Source: Brevibacillus fortis
GTDB lineage: Bacteria > Bacillota > Bacilli > Brevibacillales > Brevibacillaceae
Assembly (NCBI RefSeq): GCF_003013395.1
Contig: NZ_PXZM01000014.1
Coordinates: forward strand, 62,001 to 126,000
Direction of reading: 5' to 3'
Length of the DNA stretch: 64,000 nucleotides
Position numbers and translations under genes: made by a program. Shown in pieces: positions 16,887-25,628 of this stretch. Under the pieces are notes generated by a model. It was not told where the DNA came from and did no database searches. It saw only the letters and a program-made list of their open reading frames with translations. The stretch's first letter is position 1; every line of letters begins with the position of its first letter.

Positions 16887-17627
16887 ATGTATAGAGTGGC
16901 TATTTGCGATGATGAGGAAAAACACAGAGAGTTTGTTAAAAGCATTCTAATGACTTTGTCGATAAAGGCAAATATTGAATTTGTAATCGAATCATTCGGC
17001 TCGGGAGAGCAGTTGGTATCTTATTATGAGTGCCATGAAACTCCATTCCACATTTTAATTTTGGACATTGAAATGGGTGGAATGAATGGAATTCAAACGG
17101 CCCGAAAAATAAGAGGGTTAAATAACCTGGATGAACAAATTATTTTTCTGACAAGTTACCCTAAATATATGGTGGAAAGTTTTGACGTCATGACATTCCA
17201 GTATTTGATAAAACCTATTGCACCTTCGATCTTGGAAGAGAAAATCATCAAGCTGCACCAATACTTTCAAGCACTTAATAAAAAGTATATGGTCATCAAG
17301 TCAGGCTATGAAGAAGTCGTATTAAAATATGATGAACTTATTAGTATTGAAGCTGCCAAAAGTTTAACCATAAAAAGCAAACTGCATTTTACGACCACGA
17401 ACCAAACATATGAAAGCAAAGGCATCATTTCACATTATGCTATGGCCTTAAAAGACTGTAACTTTTTGCAAATCCATCGTTCCATCATTATTAACTTGCT
17501 TCATGTGAGGAAGTTTGCTAGCGGAGTTGTTCTAATGTCCAATGGGTTGGAATTACCCATAGGCCGTTCTAAAATTAAAGAGGTTAAAGATGTTTACACC
17601 AAATTTATGATTATGAGGGTCGATTGA
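16887..17627 (+). CDS. LytTR-family response regulator (AgrA-like)
   Basis: This 246-residue regulator has a receiver domain at 1-125 with acidic pocket D8-D9, phosphoacceptor D60 in ILILDIEMGG, the switch Thr/Ser at 89-90 and K109 in YLIKP. It is joined to a LytTR DNA-binding domain at about 135-242 (FLQIHRSIIINLLHVRKF, then GLELPIGRSK). This is the AgrA/ComE class, which binds paired direct repeats at target promoters. The ATG lies after GAGGGAG. The sensor kinase gene starts 1 nt after its stop. Codon use is AT-rich like the rest of the island. Confidence 0.92.
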   Translation: MYRVAICDDEEKHREFVKSILMTLSIKANIEFVIESFGSGEQLVSYYECHETPFHILILDIEMGGMNGIQTARKIRGLNNLDEQIIFLTSYPKYMVESFDVMTFQYLIKPIAPSILEEKIIKLHQYFQALNKKYMVIKSGYEEVVLKYDELISIEAAKSLTIKSKLHFTTTNQTYESKGIISHYAMALKDCNFLQIHRSIIINLLHVRKFASGVVLMSNGLELPIGRSKIKEVKDVYTKFMIMRVD

Positions 17628-17628
17628 T

Positions 17629-18900
17629 ATGATTCAAAATAATTTTCTTATTGTCTTTAGCATTGTATTTCTGATGGGTGTTCAAGTTAATTTTTTCTTC
17701 AACTCGATTTTTGATAAATCAGCTAAAAAACAAAATCGATTCATTTACTTCATTATCTTTGGGTTGCTCGATTACCTATATCTAGTTATTCCGGTCTCTC
17801 CTATTTCATCTTCGATTCTCACCTTGCTTATGATATTTAGTTTTGCGCAATCTTATAAAGTAGAATTTAAAACCAAGTTCACTTTTTCAATATTTTATGC
17901 TGTATTAATATCTCTCACTAATTTTATATCCCTTCATCTTTTTTATACCATAAATTCAGTTGACTTTAGATTTGATCCTGTAAATGAACAAGATCAAATA
18001 GCCAACACGAAAGCTATTTTACTCGGTTGTGTGATCATGTTTGCGATCATTCAGATCATACGACTAGTTGCAAAACGCAGAAGTTTATCTTTGGATAATC
18101 GTTACTACGTATTATTCTTGGTTGTTCCTATCGTAAGTATATACCAGCTGAATATTCTAACTTATAAGGACGTTTATTCTATCATTTCCGTTATTGGATT
18201 TCTTTTCTTAAACGTTATGATTGTCTATATTTTTGATAATATCGTTGATAAATTTCAATTCATGCATGAGAATACTCAGTTGCAACATCAGATGGACTAT
18301 CAGGATGCAAATTATGAAAAAGTCGTTCACAGCTTCAAATCCATTAAAAGAATCATTCACGATACGAATCAACAGTTTTTGTATATTGAAGAGTGTATTA
18401 AGCGAAATGAGTTAGCAGCAGCCATGGAACATATTAAGACTACATTAAATAAAGTCGAGGGGGCCTATCACCGGGTGAATACGGGGAATCTGGTTATAGA
18501 TGCTCTTGTCACGAATACGCTTAATATTGGACAAGCCAATGGCATAAGAATAGATACGAAGCTTAACTTATGTTCACAAGAAGTCCATATTGACCGTTAT
18601 GACTTATGTGTTGTCATTGGAAACATGCTAGATAACGCAATAGAAGCTTCTAAAAAGTTGAAAATCGCAGAAGATAGGTACATGCTTATCAAAATACATT
18701 CTACCGAGTCTACCCTTCTCATTCACATCTTGAATCATATGGAGAATGAAGTTGCCCACTTATACAGCCACAAACCAAATCCGGAATTTCATGGTATTGG
18801 ATTAACAAACATAGCTAGAATCTGCGACAAGTACGGTGGTCATATGACCATTGAAACGAAACATAACGTATTTCATAATATGGTCCTACTGCCATTTTAA
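17629..18900 (+). CDS. GHKL sensor histidine kinase (AgrC-like)
   Basis: This 423-residue membrane kinase is the partner of the upstream regulator. Residues 1-205 form about six membrane helices, the peptide-sensing type of domain seen in AgrC/HPK10 kinases. The dimerisation helix carries the phosphoacceptor H244 (RIIHDTNQQF), followed by a GHKL ATPase with VIGNMLDNAIEAS (N box, about 322-334) and HGIGLTNI (G box, about 393-400). No agrB- or agrD-like gene lies next to it, so the signal is not encoded here in the usual way. The serine hydrolase downstream may be its target. Confidence 0.9.
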   Translation: MIQNNFLIVFSIVFLMGVQVNFFFNSIFDKSAKKQNRFIYFIIFGLLDYLYLVIPVSPISSSILTLLMIFSFAQSYKVEFKTKFTFSIFYAVLISLTNFISLHLFYTINSVDFRFDPVNEQDQIANTKAILLGCVIMFAIIQIIRLVAKRRSLSLDNRYYVLFLVVPIVSIYQLNILTYKDVYSIISVIGFLFLNVMIVYIFDNIVDKFQFMHENTQLQHQMDYQDANYEKVVHSFKSIKRIIHDTNQQFLYIEECIKRNELAAAMEHIKTTLNKVEGAYHRVNTGNLVIDALVTNTLNIGQANGIRIDTKLNLCSQEVHIDRYDLCVVIGNMLDNAIEASKKLKIAEDRYMLIKIHSTESTLLIHILNHMENEVAHLYSHKPNPEFHGIGLTNIARICDKYGGHMTIETKHNVFHNMVLLPF

Positions 18901-18944
18901 AAGAACAATCCTTAGACAACATGTTGCTTAGGGATTGTTCTTTT
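18901..18944 (+). terminator. terminator after the kinase gene
   Basis: AAGAACAATCC (18901-18911) pairs with GGATTGTTCTT (18932-18942), followed by TTTC; the long loop contains its own CAACATGTTG palindrome. Confidence 0.75.
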
Positions 18945-19035
18945 CGTTTCAGGGTGATTTTTAATATAACGGCCTTCTTCCTTGTATGATGAATTCAGTA
19001 AGTCACATCTAGAAGAATACGAGGAGGAATTATTA

Positions 19036-21090
19036 ATGAAGAAGATGGTTTCTGTATTCATGACCGCTAAACTTATTGCAACACCGGTCACCTCTGCTTT
19101 TGCTCTAGCGAATCATGATACTGTAAAAGAAAAGGCACAGGAGCTGGCTTCGAAGATCGTGTCCGATTATGGTGTAAGTGGATTGCAGTATGCAATTATG
19201 GATCATGGATCCATTGTTCTATCCGATAGCGCTGGTGTATACGATAAAGCGACCAAAAGTCCGATCACCAAAGACACGATGTTTGGAATCGGCTCGGTAA
19301 GTAAAACGTATGTGTCTGCTGCAACGATGATGCTAGCTGATTCTAATAAAATTGATATTGATAAACCGCTAACCACGTATATTAAGGACTTTAAAATGGC
19401 AGATGAACGATATAAAGAGATTACGCCGCGCATGTTGATGAATCATTCTTCAGGAATTTACGGTAGTTACTATGGGAATAGTCTATTGTTTGATGATAAT
19501 GATACGAAAAATCATGATGAATTATTGGTCAAATTACAATCAGAACGCTTAAAGTCAAAACCCGGCGAGTTTTCGGTATATTGTAATAATGGTTTTCAGC
19601 TGCTTGAAATCTTGATTGAACGAGTGAGCGGTTTAAGTTATAGCGAATTTCTTGAAACCTATATTAGCAAGCCTCTTCATTTAACCTCTACCAAAACACT
19701 GCGTGATTCATTTGATAGAGACAAGCTCACAAAAACTTATTTTCCAGGGATCGACCAGGCTTTACCCATTGAGAATCCCAATCTCATTGGGACAGGAGGC
19801 ATCTACTCCACGGCCGAAGAAGTAAGTAAGTTCGCTGAAGTATTAATCGGGAATCGAACGGATATTTTATCTGAGAAGTCAGCAAAGGCGATGCAAAGTC
19901 ATGAGTATAGAAAAGGTGTGTGGGTTTCTGAAGAGACAAACACCATTAATTATGGTCTTGGTTGGGATGCCGTCCGTTTAGCGCCGTTTAGTGATTACGG
20001 AATAACCGCATTATTTAAAGGTGGAGATACGCTTATGTATCATGCTGCTTTGACTACCCTACCCGAACATAATATTTCTATAGCTGTGCTTTCATCGGGA
20101 GGGAGTTCTATCTACAATAGTATGCTTGCAACTAATGTTTTATTGGAATATGTAAGAGCCAAGGGCATCATTAAAGAGACCCTACCTGAAACAACATTTG
20201 CAGCTCCATTGAAAGTGGATATGCCATCGGATTTGACTGCTTACTCTGGATTATACGGTACCGTAGGTAAAACGGTAAATCTGGAGATAAAGAACGGAGA
20301 GATTGATTTACCCGCTCTAGCAAATGGATTGCTCCCGCCTCAAAAATATGTATATACGGGCAATGGACAATTCAAAAACAACGATGGGAATGTAACCCTG
20401 AGTTTTGACCAACCGAAGAATGGAAAAACCTATTTAAAACTTAACGCTAACATAAATATTCCAGGATTAGGTCAAACGGTTATGGTGATGTATGAATATC
20501 AAAAGTTAGATTCCAATTCTCTAAATCAGTCAATTAAAACGGTATGGAAAGAAAGGGATGGAAAAAATTACTACGCTTTGGATGAAAAGATAACTTCAGT
20601 CATGTATCTTACCAAAGCACTGTTGGCCAAAAATATATCCGTTGATATCAACCATGGATACGCATCCGGTACTAAAATTGTTGATAAGAATAAAGCAGTA
20701 AATGTAATTAATATTCCTATTATGAAGGGAAGAGATACTTTTGATTTGAATTTCTATAACGTGAACGGTGCAGAGCATTTAGTGATCGATGGACAATCCT
20801 ATATCAGAGAAGATGCGATTCAACCGATTTATGAAGGGAATGATTCATTTTGCAACATACCATCCAATGGTCAGGCTGTATGGTATAAAATTGATGGAAA
20901 ATCAGCCAATCGAGTCATGAACGTTGAGACTCCGGTAAGTGGGGGATTTGCCGTTTATGACAAGAATGGAATGCTTGTGAACTTTTCAAAGGCAACGAGC
21001 AATTATTCGGTAGTACTGCCTGAAGGTGGGATGATCGTTTTTGGTGGAAATAAGGGGGATGTATTCAAAATTAATTTGAAGAATAAATAG
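19036..21090 (+). CDS. secreted beta-lactamase-fold serine hydrolase (class C / penicillin-binding-like)
   Basis: The protein has 684 residues, starting at ATG 19036 behind GAGGAGG. Residues 1-26 are a signal peptide. The catalytic domain (about 30-390) has the SxxK motif S87-V-S-K90, the Tyr motif Y182-C-N184, HSSG at 137-140 and, in the place of KTG, FKGGD near 347. This is the fold of D-alanyl-D-alanine carboxypeptidases, class C beta-lactamases and related esterases. The remaining 290 residues form extra domains of unknown type (a DUF3471-like region after about 395, then a beta-rich end). Its position after an Agr-type two-component pair suggests regulated secretion. The substrate is unknown. 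Confidence 0.87.
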   Translation: MKKMVSVFMTAKLIATPVTSAFALANHDTVKEKAQELASKIVSDYGVSGLQYAIMDHGSIVLSDSAGVYDKATKSPITKDTMFGIGSVSKTYVSAATMMLADSNKIDIDKPLTTYIKDFKMADERYKEITPRMLMNHSSGIYGSYYGNSLLFDDNDTKNHDELLVKLQSERLKSKPGEFSVYCNNGFQLLEILIERVSGLSYSEFLETYISKPLHLTSTKTLRDSFDRDKLTKTYFPGIDQALPIENPNLIGTGGIYSTAEEVSKFAEVLIGNRTDILSEKSAKAMQSHEYRKGVWVSEETNTINYGLGWDAVRLAPFSDYGITALFKGGDTLMYHAALTTLPEHNISIAVLSSGGSSIYNSMLATNVLLEYVRAKGIIKETLPETTFAAPLKVDMPSDLTAYSGLYGTVGKTVNLEIKNGEIDLPALANGLLPPQKYVYTGNGQFKNNDGNVTLSFDQPKNGKTYLKLNANINIPGLGQTVMVMYEYQKLDSNSLNQSIKTVWKERDGKNYYALDEKITSVMYLTKALLAKNISVDINHGYASGTKIVDKNKAVNVINIPIMKGRDTFDLNFYNVNGAEHLVIDGQSYIREDAIQPIYEGNDSFCNIPSNGQAVWYKIDGKSANRVMNVETPVSGGFAVYDKNGMLVNFSKATSNYSVVLPEGGMIVFGGNKGDVFKINLKNK

Positions 21091-21130
21091 ACTTGTAGCA
21101 CATAAGATTGTTAATTACTAGTAAGGTTCT

Positions 21131-21142
21131 TGTCAACAGACA
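21131..21142 (-). repeat. isolated transposon-end motif
   Basis: The stretch TGTCAACAGACA is the reverse complement of the end motif that opens the 179-bp element at 21256. It points to the left, towards the serine hydrolase and two-component genes, as if it were the right end of a second, larger element. I did not find its partner before 16887. Confidence 0.4.
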
Positions 21143-21172
21143 GTACCAATTATAACACGAATACTCATTCTC

Positions 21173-21218
21173 CGTAATCCTATTGCACATAATTATTATT
21201 TTGTGCAATAGGATTACG
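21173..21218. repeat. 16-bp perfect inverted repeat
   Basis: CGTAATCCTATTGCAC (21173-21188) is repeated in inverted orientation at 21203-21218 around a 14-nt AT-only loop. There is no T run, so it is not a standard terminator, although it could still act for the serine hydrolase transcript. Confidence 0.7.
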
Positions 21219-21255
21219 AAAAGCTAAAGAGACACTTTGCCCCCTCTTCATTTGT

Positions 21256-21434
21256 TGTCTGTTGACGTAAACATTACAGAATTGTTGACAAAAACATTCA
21301 ATCTGAATGGATGTATCTATTGAAATTTTTAATAAGAGACGAAAATCTTATGGAGCAACGTCGCGCAAACGATAGATATGTTGATAAGTTTTTGTCAAAA
21401 TCCGGTTATGTTGCAATGTTTATGTAAACAGACA
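21256..21434. mobile_element. 179-bp element with TGT...ACA inverted repeats (Tn7-like ends)
   Basis: The left end (21256-21278) begins TGTCTGTTGACG and the right end (21412-21434), read in reverse, begins TGTCTGTTTACA. Over 23 bp the two differ at only three positions. Just inside each end lies a second related motif containing TTGACAAAAAC (left at about 21284, right on the other strand at about 21393). Multiple repeated sites inside TGT/ACA termini are typical of Mu/Tn7/Tn552-class transposases. The five bases outside the ends (TTTGT and TTGGT) agree at four positions. No coding capacity remains, so it is a MITE-like or collapsed element. Confidence 0.5.
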
Positions 21435-21739
21435 TTGGTGTAATTTGGGCTCTGACATACCTGGAATCTCTCTGCTATAGTTGAATATGGAAAATATACG
21501 GCTCTTTGTTTAGAATGCTTCCATGAAGGTCTGTCGCAAAATCCAGCTCCATCTTCACAATGATGAAGTCCTCCAGAACAAAGTTAGATGCTATTTCCAA
21601 CGATACGAATCTAACCTACAATATTAGTATCTCACATTACGCATTTGTGTCATTGCACATCTAGTGACACATACAAGTATGCTTTTTGACAGGAACCATA
21701 ACTTCAGCTACTCTCTTTGCGGGGCAATTTAACTATAGC
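21435..21739. other. non-coding AT-rich stretch
   Basis: No intact gene is present. On the minus strand a 40-codon open stretch (around 21478-21595) has protein-like wording but no start or recognisable family. It is probably decayed coding DNA of the island. Confidence 0.3.
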
Positions 21740-22032
21740 TCGTAGTCCACATAATGTCTTTACGGCATACTACGAGAGACTGTAGAAGACCAAATGCCCA
21801 AGAGGAAAGCCATTGGATATATGTGTGGTAAGGTTGCAAAGATTATCCACAGTGTCCTGAAAACTGGTGTCCCTACGATCCCAAAAGACACACAGCAGCC
21901 TGTGGTGTCCCGTGGAATGAACAGTATAAGGAAAAACCTTTAGATATTGATGTGGAGCCTTTTGAAGCTGAAGCAAAAAAGCTTGTCGGAATCTCAGATG
22001 AATCAGACGAGATTGAGGTTGATGAAGAATAG
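21740..22032 (+). pseudogene. 3' relic of an IS110-type transposase
   Basis: Across at least two frameshifts one can read YYERL, then EDQMPKRKAIGYMCGKVAK, IIHSVLKTGVPYDPKRH and an acidic tail ending in TAG at 22030-22032. The block of a basic segment, a conserved helix and VLKTG-PYDP resembles the C-terminal region of IS110-family transposases. The N-terminal DEDD catalytic part is missing. Frameshifts lie near 21784 and within the GTCCCTACG at about 21870. It cannot encode an active enzyme. Confidence 0.5.
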
Positions 22033-22267
22033 TGCATCTCCTGTGCTATTCTTCTTGCCATTCAATATCTCAATGCTTTAATTTCGCCAAATAGCGCGTT
22101 TTTAACGAAAAATAGATCAATTTACAACAGAAAACCTAACGCTTTTTTTGTGTTAAGCACTACGCTACATTTGTTAAATGAAGGATGTGACTAACAGCTA
22201 ATCACTAACGTATTCATTCAGAGTAAAATCATTCATATATAAATAAAGTTTTAAGGAGATTGAAATT

Positions 22268-23176
22268 ATGGAACCGAAATCACGGAAAGTCATTTTAGCT
22301 GGTACCATATGCTATACGATTTTAATTTTATTTTTTATGTTCTTAGCGTTTAACAGGCTCGACGGTGCAACTAGTGTAGATGGATACACCTTTATCCTTG
22401 TTCCAGAAGGAGTACCACTTAAATTTCCAGAACTGAATTATTCATGGATTGTTGGTTTTGGAAACATTGCTGCTTTTATCCCTTTTGGAATATTATTTCC
22501 CCTGTTGTATCGTGTCAGATTTGGGAAGTTCATATCCTTGTTTGTCTTAGCGATTCTCGTTCTAGAAACCATTCAGGCCCTAACCTATCTTGGTAGCTTT
22601 GATATAAATGATGTGATATCCAATACAATAGGGGCAGCAATTGGTTATGTTGCCTATAGAGTTGGATTTTCTTCAAAAATTTCTTATAAAAAGCTCATGA
22701 CTTCGGCTCTATCTATTGTTGTCCTTATAATTGGAGTTATGGTGGTCTCTGAAATCATCAAAAAAAGAGAAGGCCCTATTCAATCATTAACAGTTATGAA
22801 AGAAATGACAGGAACTACACCTATGACTGAGAAGCTCCCAAGTTTCACCGTAGCAGGTGAGCGAATAGAGCCGAAAATGAACATGTATAGCAGTGAAGGT
22901 GAATCAACCAAAACATACAACTATATTCTTGGGAACAAAGAAAATGTCTGGCTTTCTTTCTATTTCGGTATTCCCGACAATGTAAACTTTAAGGGTGAAG
23001 CCAAAATAATCGTAGATGGACAAGAAGTATATCAGTTAAACGAACAATCTTCTCAAGGAGCAGAGGCTTTACGGGAGTTGCCTTTTAACAAGGTAAACGA
23101 GCTGACCATTATCGTTTCCGGAAACGGTAAGCTGTGGGATGTTGGAATCCGCGGAATGCAACATTGGTGGGAGTAA
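22268..23176 (+). CDS. VanZ-like membrane protein with C-terminal extracellular domain
   Basis: This 302-residue protein has an N-terminal VanZ-type domain (about 1-165, five hydrophobic segments, with the family's GFGNIAAFIPFGILFPLL and the polar ETIQ...DINDVISNTIGAAIGY block). A predicted outer domain of about 130 residues contains WLSFYFGIPDN and ends in WDVGIRGMQHWW, resembling a carbohydrate-binding-like (NPCBM-type) beta-sandwich. VanZ proteins lower teicoplanin binding in enterococci, but most relatives have no tested role. The start follows AAGGAGA. The gene stands alone inside the island; AT content fits the island. Confidence 0.8.
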   Translation: MEPKSRKVILAGTICYTILILFFMFLAFNRLDGATSVDGYTFILVPEGVPLKFPELNYSWIVGFGNIAAFIPFGILFPLLYRVRFGKFISLFVLAILVLETIQALTYLGSFDINDVISNTIGAAIGYVAYRVGFSSKISYKKLMTSALSIVVLIIGVMVVSEIIKKREGPIQSLTVMKEMTGTTPMTEKLPSFTVAGERIEPKMNMYSSEGESTKTYNYILGNKENVWLSFYFGIPDNVNFKGEAKIIVDGQEVYQLNEQSSQGAEALRELPFNKVNELTIIVSGNGKLWDVGIRGMQHWWE

Positions 23177-23300
23177 AGAACAGTACATCCTGTATCATCA
23201 TGAAGTCACTAAGTGGTGGGAAAATTACAGAAAATAAACGTAAAAACGGACTGTCATTCAGGTGGCAGTCCTTTATTTCATTGGAGGGTGTGAGCGCAGA

Positions 23301-23558
23301 GTGAGTAATTCTATTGACCGCATTTTAGAAAAGATTCAGGGAATTTGAGAAACACTAAACGGGGATTTACGTATTATCGGCGAGGAGTTTGAGTTCATTT
23401 TTTACAAATCTAACGATCCTGGCACCGAGATAGAGATGCTAAAATCGTTTGATTTACTATGTCAGCTATTTGTGTCAGTACAGCAGAGCCACGCTATTTC
23501 GAGACTTAGAATTTGGCAGCAGTCGCTGCACGATACTAAGCCCTCACAACGTCAATGA
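23301..23558 (+). pseudogene. decayed small ORF with an in-frame stop
   Basis: A GTG at 23301 behind a GGAGGG opens SNSIDRILEKIQGI, then a TGA at codon 16 (23346-23348), then 69 further codons in the same frame (ETLNGDLRIIGEEFEFIFYK...) to a TGA at 23556-23558. A single substitution would restore an 85-residue acidic protein. I do not recognise its family; the size fits small phage or plasmid genes. Confidence 0.45.
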
Positions 23559-23618
23559 AAAAACACGCTATTCTTTCTATAAATCATAGGGGACTGACCC
23601 CCATATTCGATAACTTCC

Positions 23619-23750
23619 ACCAATCCAGCGGAAAAGACAAAGTCTATCACCAAAAAGAAATTAATGGATATCCCCGGTGAGCAGGTACGGCCAGAGGAGT
23701 TCATTGCACATTATACAGTGACTGAATTCGAGCAATACCTAAACACTTAG
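23619..23750 (+). pseudogene. C-terminal fragment of an unidentified protein
   Basis: Forty-three codons (TNPAEKTKSITKKKLMDIPG, EQVRPEEFIAHYTVTEFEQYLNT) run to a TAG with good protein-like composition but no start codon or ribosome binding site. It is probably the tail of a gene whose body has been lost. The rest of 23177-24056 shows no feature I can support. Confidence 0.3.
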
Positions 23751-24020
23751 TGCAGTATAGATCATTGAAAGAAGGTTTGTATCATAAGGAATTACCTGAA
23801 TTCTCAGCTCTTATGAAGGACGTCATTTCACGCCTATCCAGTGGAAGAATATACAATTATCTTCCCTTGTGGTAAATCTGAATTTTCACCATGATTAAGC
23901 TGTACATAATTACAACTTATCAGAATCAGAAAAAAGAACACCTACTCATCATATTGAGAATTAGATGTTCTTTTGAGGAACTGACTTTCAATTTTAATAT
24001 GTCTCTGTAATACGATTTAG

Positions 24021-24054
24021 CTAAGAGCCCAGAGCCTTGTTTCTGGGCTCTTAG
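24021..24054. repeat. 13-bp perfect hairpin beside the DGQHR relic
   Basis: CTAAGAGCCCAGA (24021-24033) pairs with TCTGGGCTCTTAG (24042-24054). It lies just past the stop of the minus-strand relic and may be its terminator, although no clear T run follows on that strand. Confidence 0.5.
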
Positions 24055-24056
24055 CG

Positions 24057-24686
24057 TCAACCGATCATTTGCTCTAGTAACTCCGAGGCTAGCGTTCTCG
24101 AACCACTCAAACCCTTTACATACTTCAATGGCCCCTCACTCGACCATTCGATCCCCTTAAGTTTCTTAATATGACGTGCAGCTGCAGTAAGATCGACTTG
24201 TTTACGGGTTTCCTGTATGCAGGTAGCAAGAACTTGGGAACCTGCGATTGATAGGACATCTAAGCATACAATATGTGTTAAACGTTGGCCTTTATAGTCC
24301 ATCCATTCTGAAGGGAACAACTCCTTCATTGAAGAGAAATAAAATGTGGCAAGAGAAAGCTTTTCCTCTTTTGTGAAAACACTTAGTTTTTGATTTTTAA
24401 ACAACAAGCTTAATGTTCGGTATAAGTTTTGAAGTGTAATATGCCTGCTTTTGTTACGTTTGCCGAGGATACTTCCTTTATTATGGAAGGGGCTACCGCT
24501 CTGGATTAAGAGCTGTGTTGCAACCCAACTAAGTTCATCAGAATCTCTACGTAAATATTTACTTAATGAGGAGCCTATGCCTTTAGCTTTTGTATTAATC
24601 GTATCAAAAAGCTTAATCTCCTCATCTTCATCGAGATAATGAAAGGAAAGGAACGGGATGTTTAAATCCGAATTTGTTTCTTGGTT
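24057..24686 (-). pseudogene. 5'-truncated DGQHR/DndB-like protein
   Basis: The frame is open for 209 codons, but there is no usable start: it begins directly after a TAA and its first TTG is 93 codons in. The text IPFLSFHYLDEDEEIKLFDT, INTKAKGIGSSLSKYL matches the segment that follows the DGQHR motif in DGQHR-domain proteins, the family of the Dnd repressor/helper DndB and related proteins of defence and mobile regions. The N-terminal third with the DGQHR motif itself is missing. The C-terminal helical part to KGLSGSRTLASELLEQMIG looks intact. It probably marks a lost defence or mobile module. Confidence 0.55.
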
Positions 24687-24750
24687 TTATATGCTATGAG
24701 TATATTTAATTGCCTACATGACTTGCCTACTCTTTAAGAGAGGTGGTTTT

Positions 24751-25095
24751 ATGGCAGGGTTAATTAATCAAATCGGGAAACAAATACGTATTCTTCGAAA
24801 AAATCGTGGGCTTACACAAGAGCAATTAGGAGAGATAGTAAAATTGCCTCAGTCATATATCGGTGGTGTAGAGCGAGGGGAGAAGAACATTTCAATCGAG
24901 ACCCGTGAGCGGTTCATTCTTGCTTTAAAGGTTAGCCCTTCTGAGGTATTTGGAACGGAACTGCCTTCTGATAAGGAAAAGATTCTGGACTTACTCAAAG
25001 TGTTACTTCAAAATCGTAGCTTAAAAGAAATAGAGATCATTTACAACCTATCCAAAGACGTGCTAAGCGCTTTTGATGCCAAAAGTGCTGATTAG
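24751..25095 (+). CDS. XRE-family transcriptional regulator
   Basis: This 114-residue regulator starts at ATG 24751 after AGAGAGGTGG; the longer frame from 24718 lacks a site. Residues 6-65 are a Cro/CI helix-turn-helix (IGKQIRILRKNRGLTQEQLG, then LPQSYIGGVERGEKNIS). The C-terminal 40 residues (LLKVLLQNRSLKEIEIIYNLSKDV) are probably an oligomerisation helix pair. It is divergent from the DGQHR relic and convergent with the polymerase operon. Targets are unknown; control of the neighbouring lost module is plausible. Confidence 0.88.
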   Translation: MAGLINQIGKQIRILRKNRGLTQEQLGEIVKLPQSYIGGVERGEKNISIETRERFILALKVSPSEVFGTELPSDKEKILDLLKVLLQNRSLKEIEIIYNLSKDVLSAFDAKSAD

Positions 25096-25106
25096 ACTGC
25101 TTCAAA

Positions 25107-25131
25107 AAAGTGGTCTTAAACCGACCACTTT
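25107..25131 (-). terminator. terminator of the polymerase-YolD operon
   Basis: AAAGTGGTC (25107-25115) pairs with GACCACTTT (25123-25131). On the minus strand the stem ends in a run of six T residues, so it serves the operon reading leftwards. Confidence 0.75.
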
Positions 25132-25145
25132 CCGCAGCCGCTGGT

Positions 25146-25628
25146 CTAGTTATCGCTATTTCTGAACATATCAGAGACATATTTTGAAATTCGCATACTT
25201 ATTTCTGCTCGTGCTACATCACGCACTATAGCGAAGGTATCCTCATAACCTCGACACACAAACCGATAGTACAGCGCGCTATCTATGCGTTCTTCTTGAA
25301 ATACTTTAATGTTTTTTGCCTTCAGTTTTTTCCTGACCTCACTTAGATCCATATGGATTCGTGCCATCAATACTTGGGAAGCTTTGAGGTAAAGACTTTT
25401 CAATGAATAGGACGAGAGGCCGATTTCTGTACTGTTTTTATCGACTATTGTTAAGATCATCGGCAGAAGAACAGAATCCCTTATTAATTCAAGTTCTTCT
25501 TTGCTGGGCAACTCTGGTTTGACCGGCTCTTGGTGCTGATTCTTTCTGCTTAAATATTGTTCCCGGTGTTCTGGAAGCATCATTCGACTGGATTCCCATC
25601 GTCCATTATTTTGAAGTTTTTTACTCAT
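25146..25628 (-). CDS. YolD-like protein, partner of the SOS polymerase
   Basis: This 160-residue protein overlaps the end of the polymerase gene by an ATGA. The N-terminal block RWESSRMMLPEHREQYL is the hallmark of YolD-like proteins, which in Bacillus are encoded next to UvrX/YqjW polymerases. The remainder (about 45-160) is longer and more helical than ordinary YolD and does not show the usual GYIKWIP-type core, so only the N-terminal part is clearly of this family. A role as a polymerase accessory is inferred from the conserved pairing. Confidence 0.65.
   Translation of the reverse strand: MSKKLQNNGRWESSRMMLPEHREQYLSRKNQHQEPVKPELPSKEELELIRDSVLLPMILTIVDKNSTEIGLSSYSLKSLYLKASQVLMARIHMDLSEVRKKLKAKNIKVFQEERIDSALYYRFVCRGYEDTFAIVRDVARAEISMRISKYVSDMFRNSDN

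Noticed and set aside
24451-24639. 62-codon plus-strand frame
   Set aside because: It is antisense to the DGQHR-like relic, the reading of which is far more protein-like.
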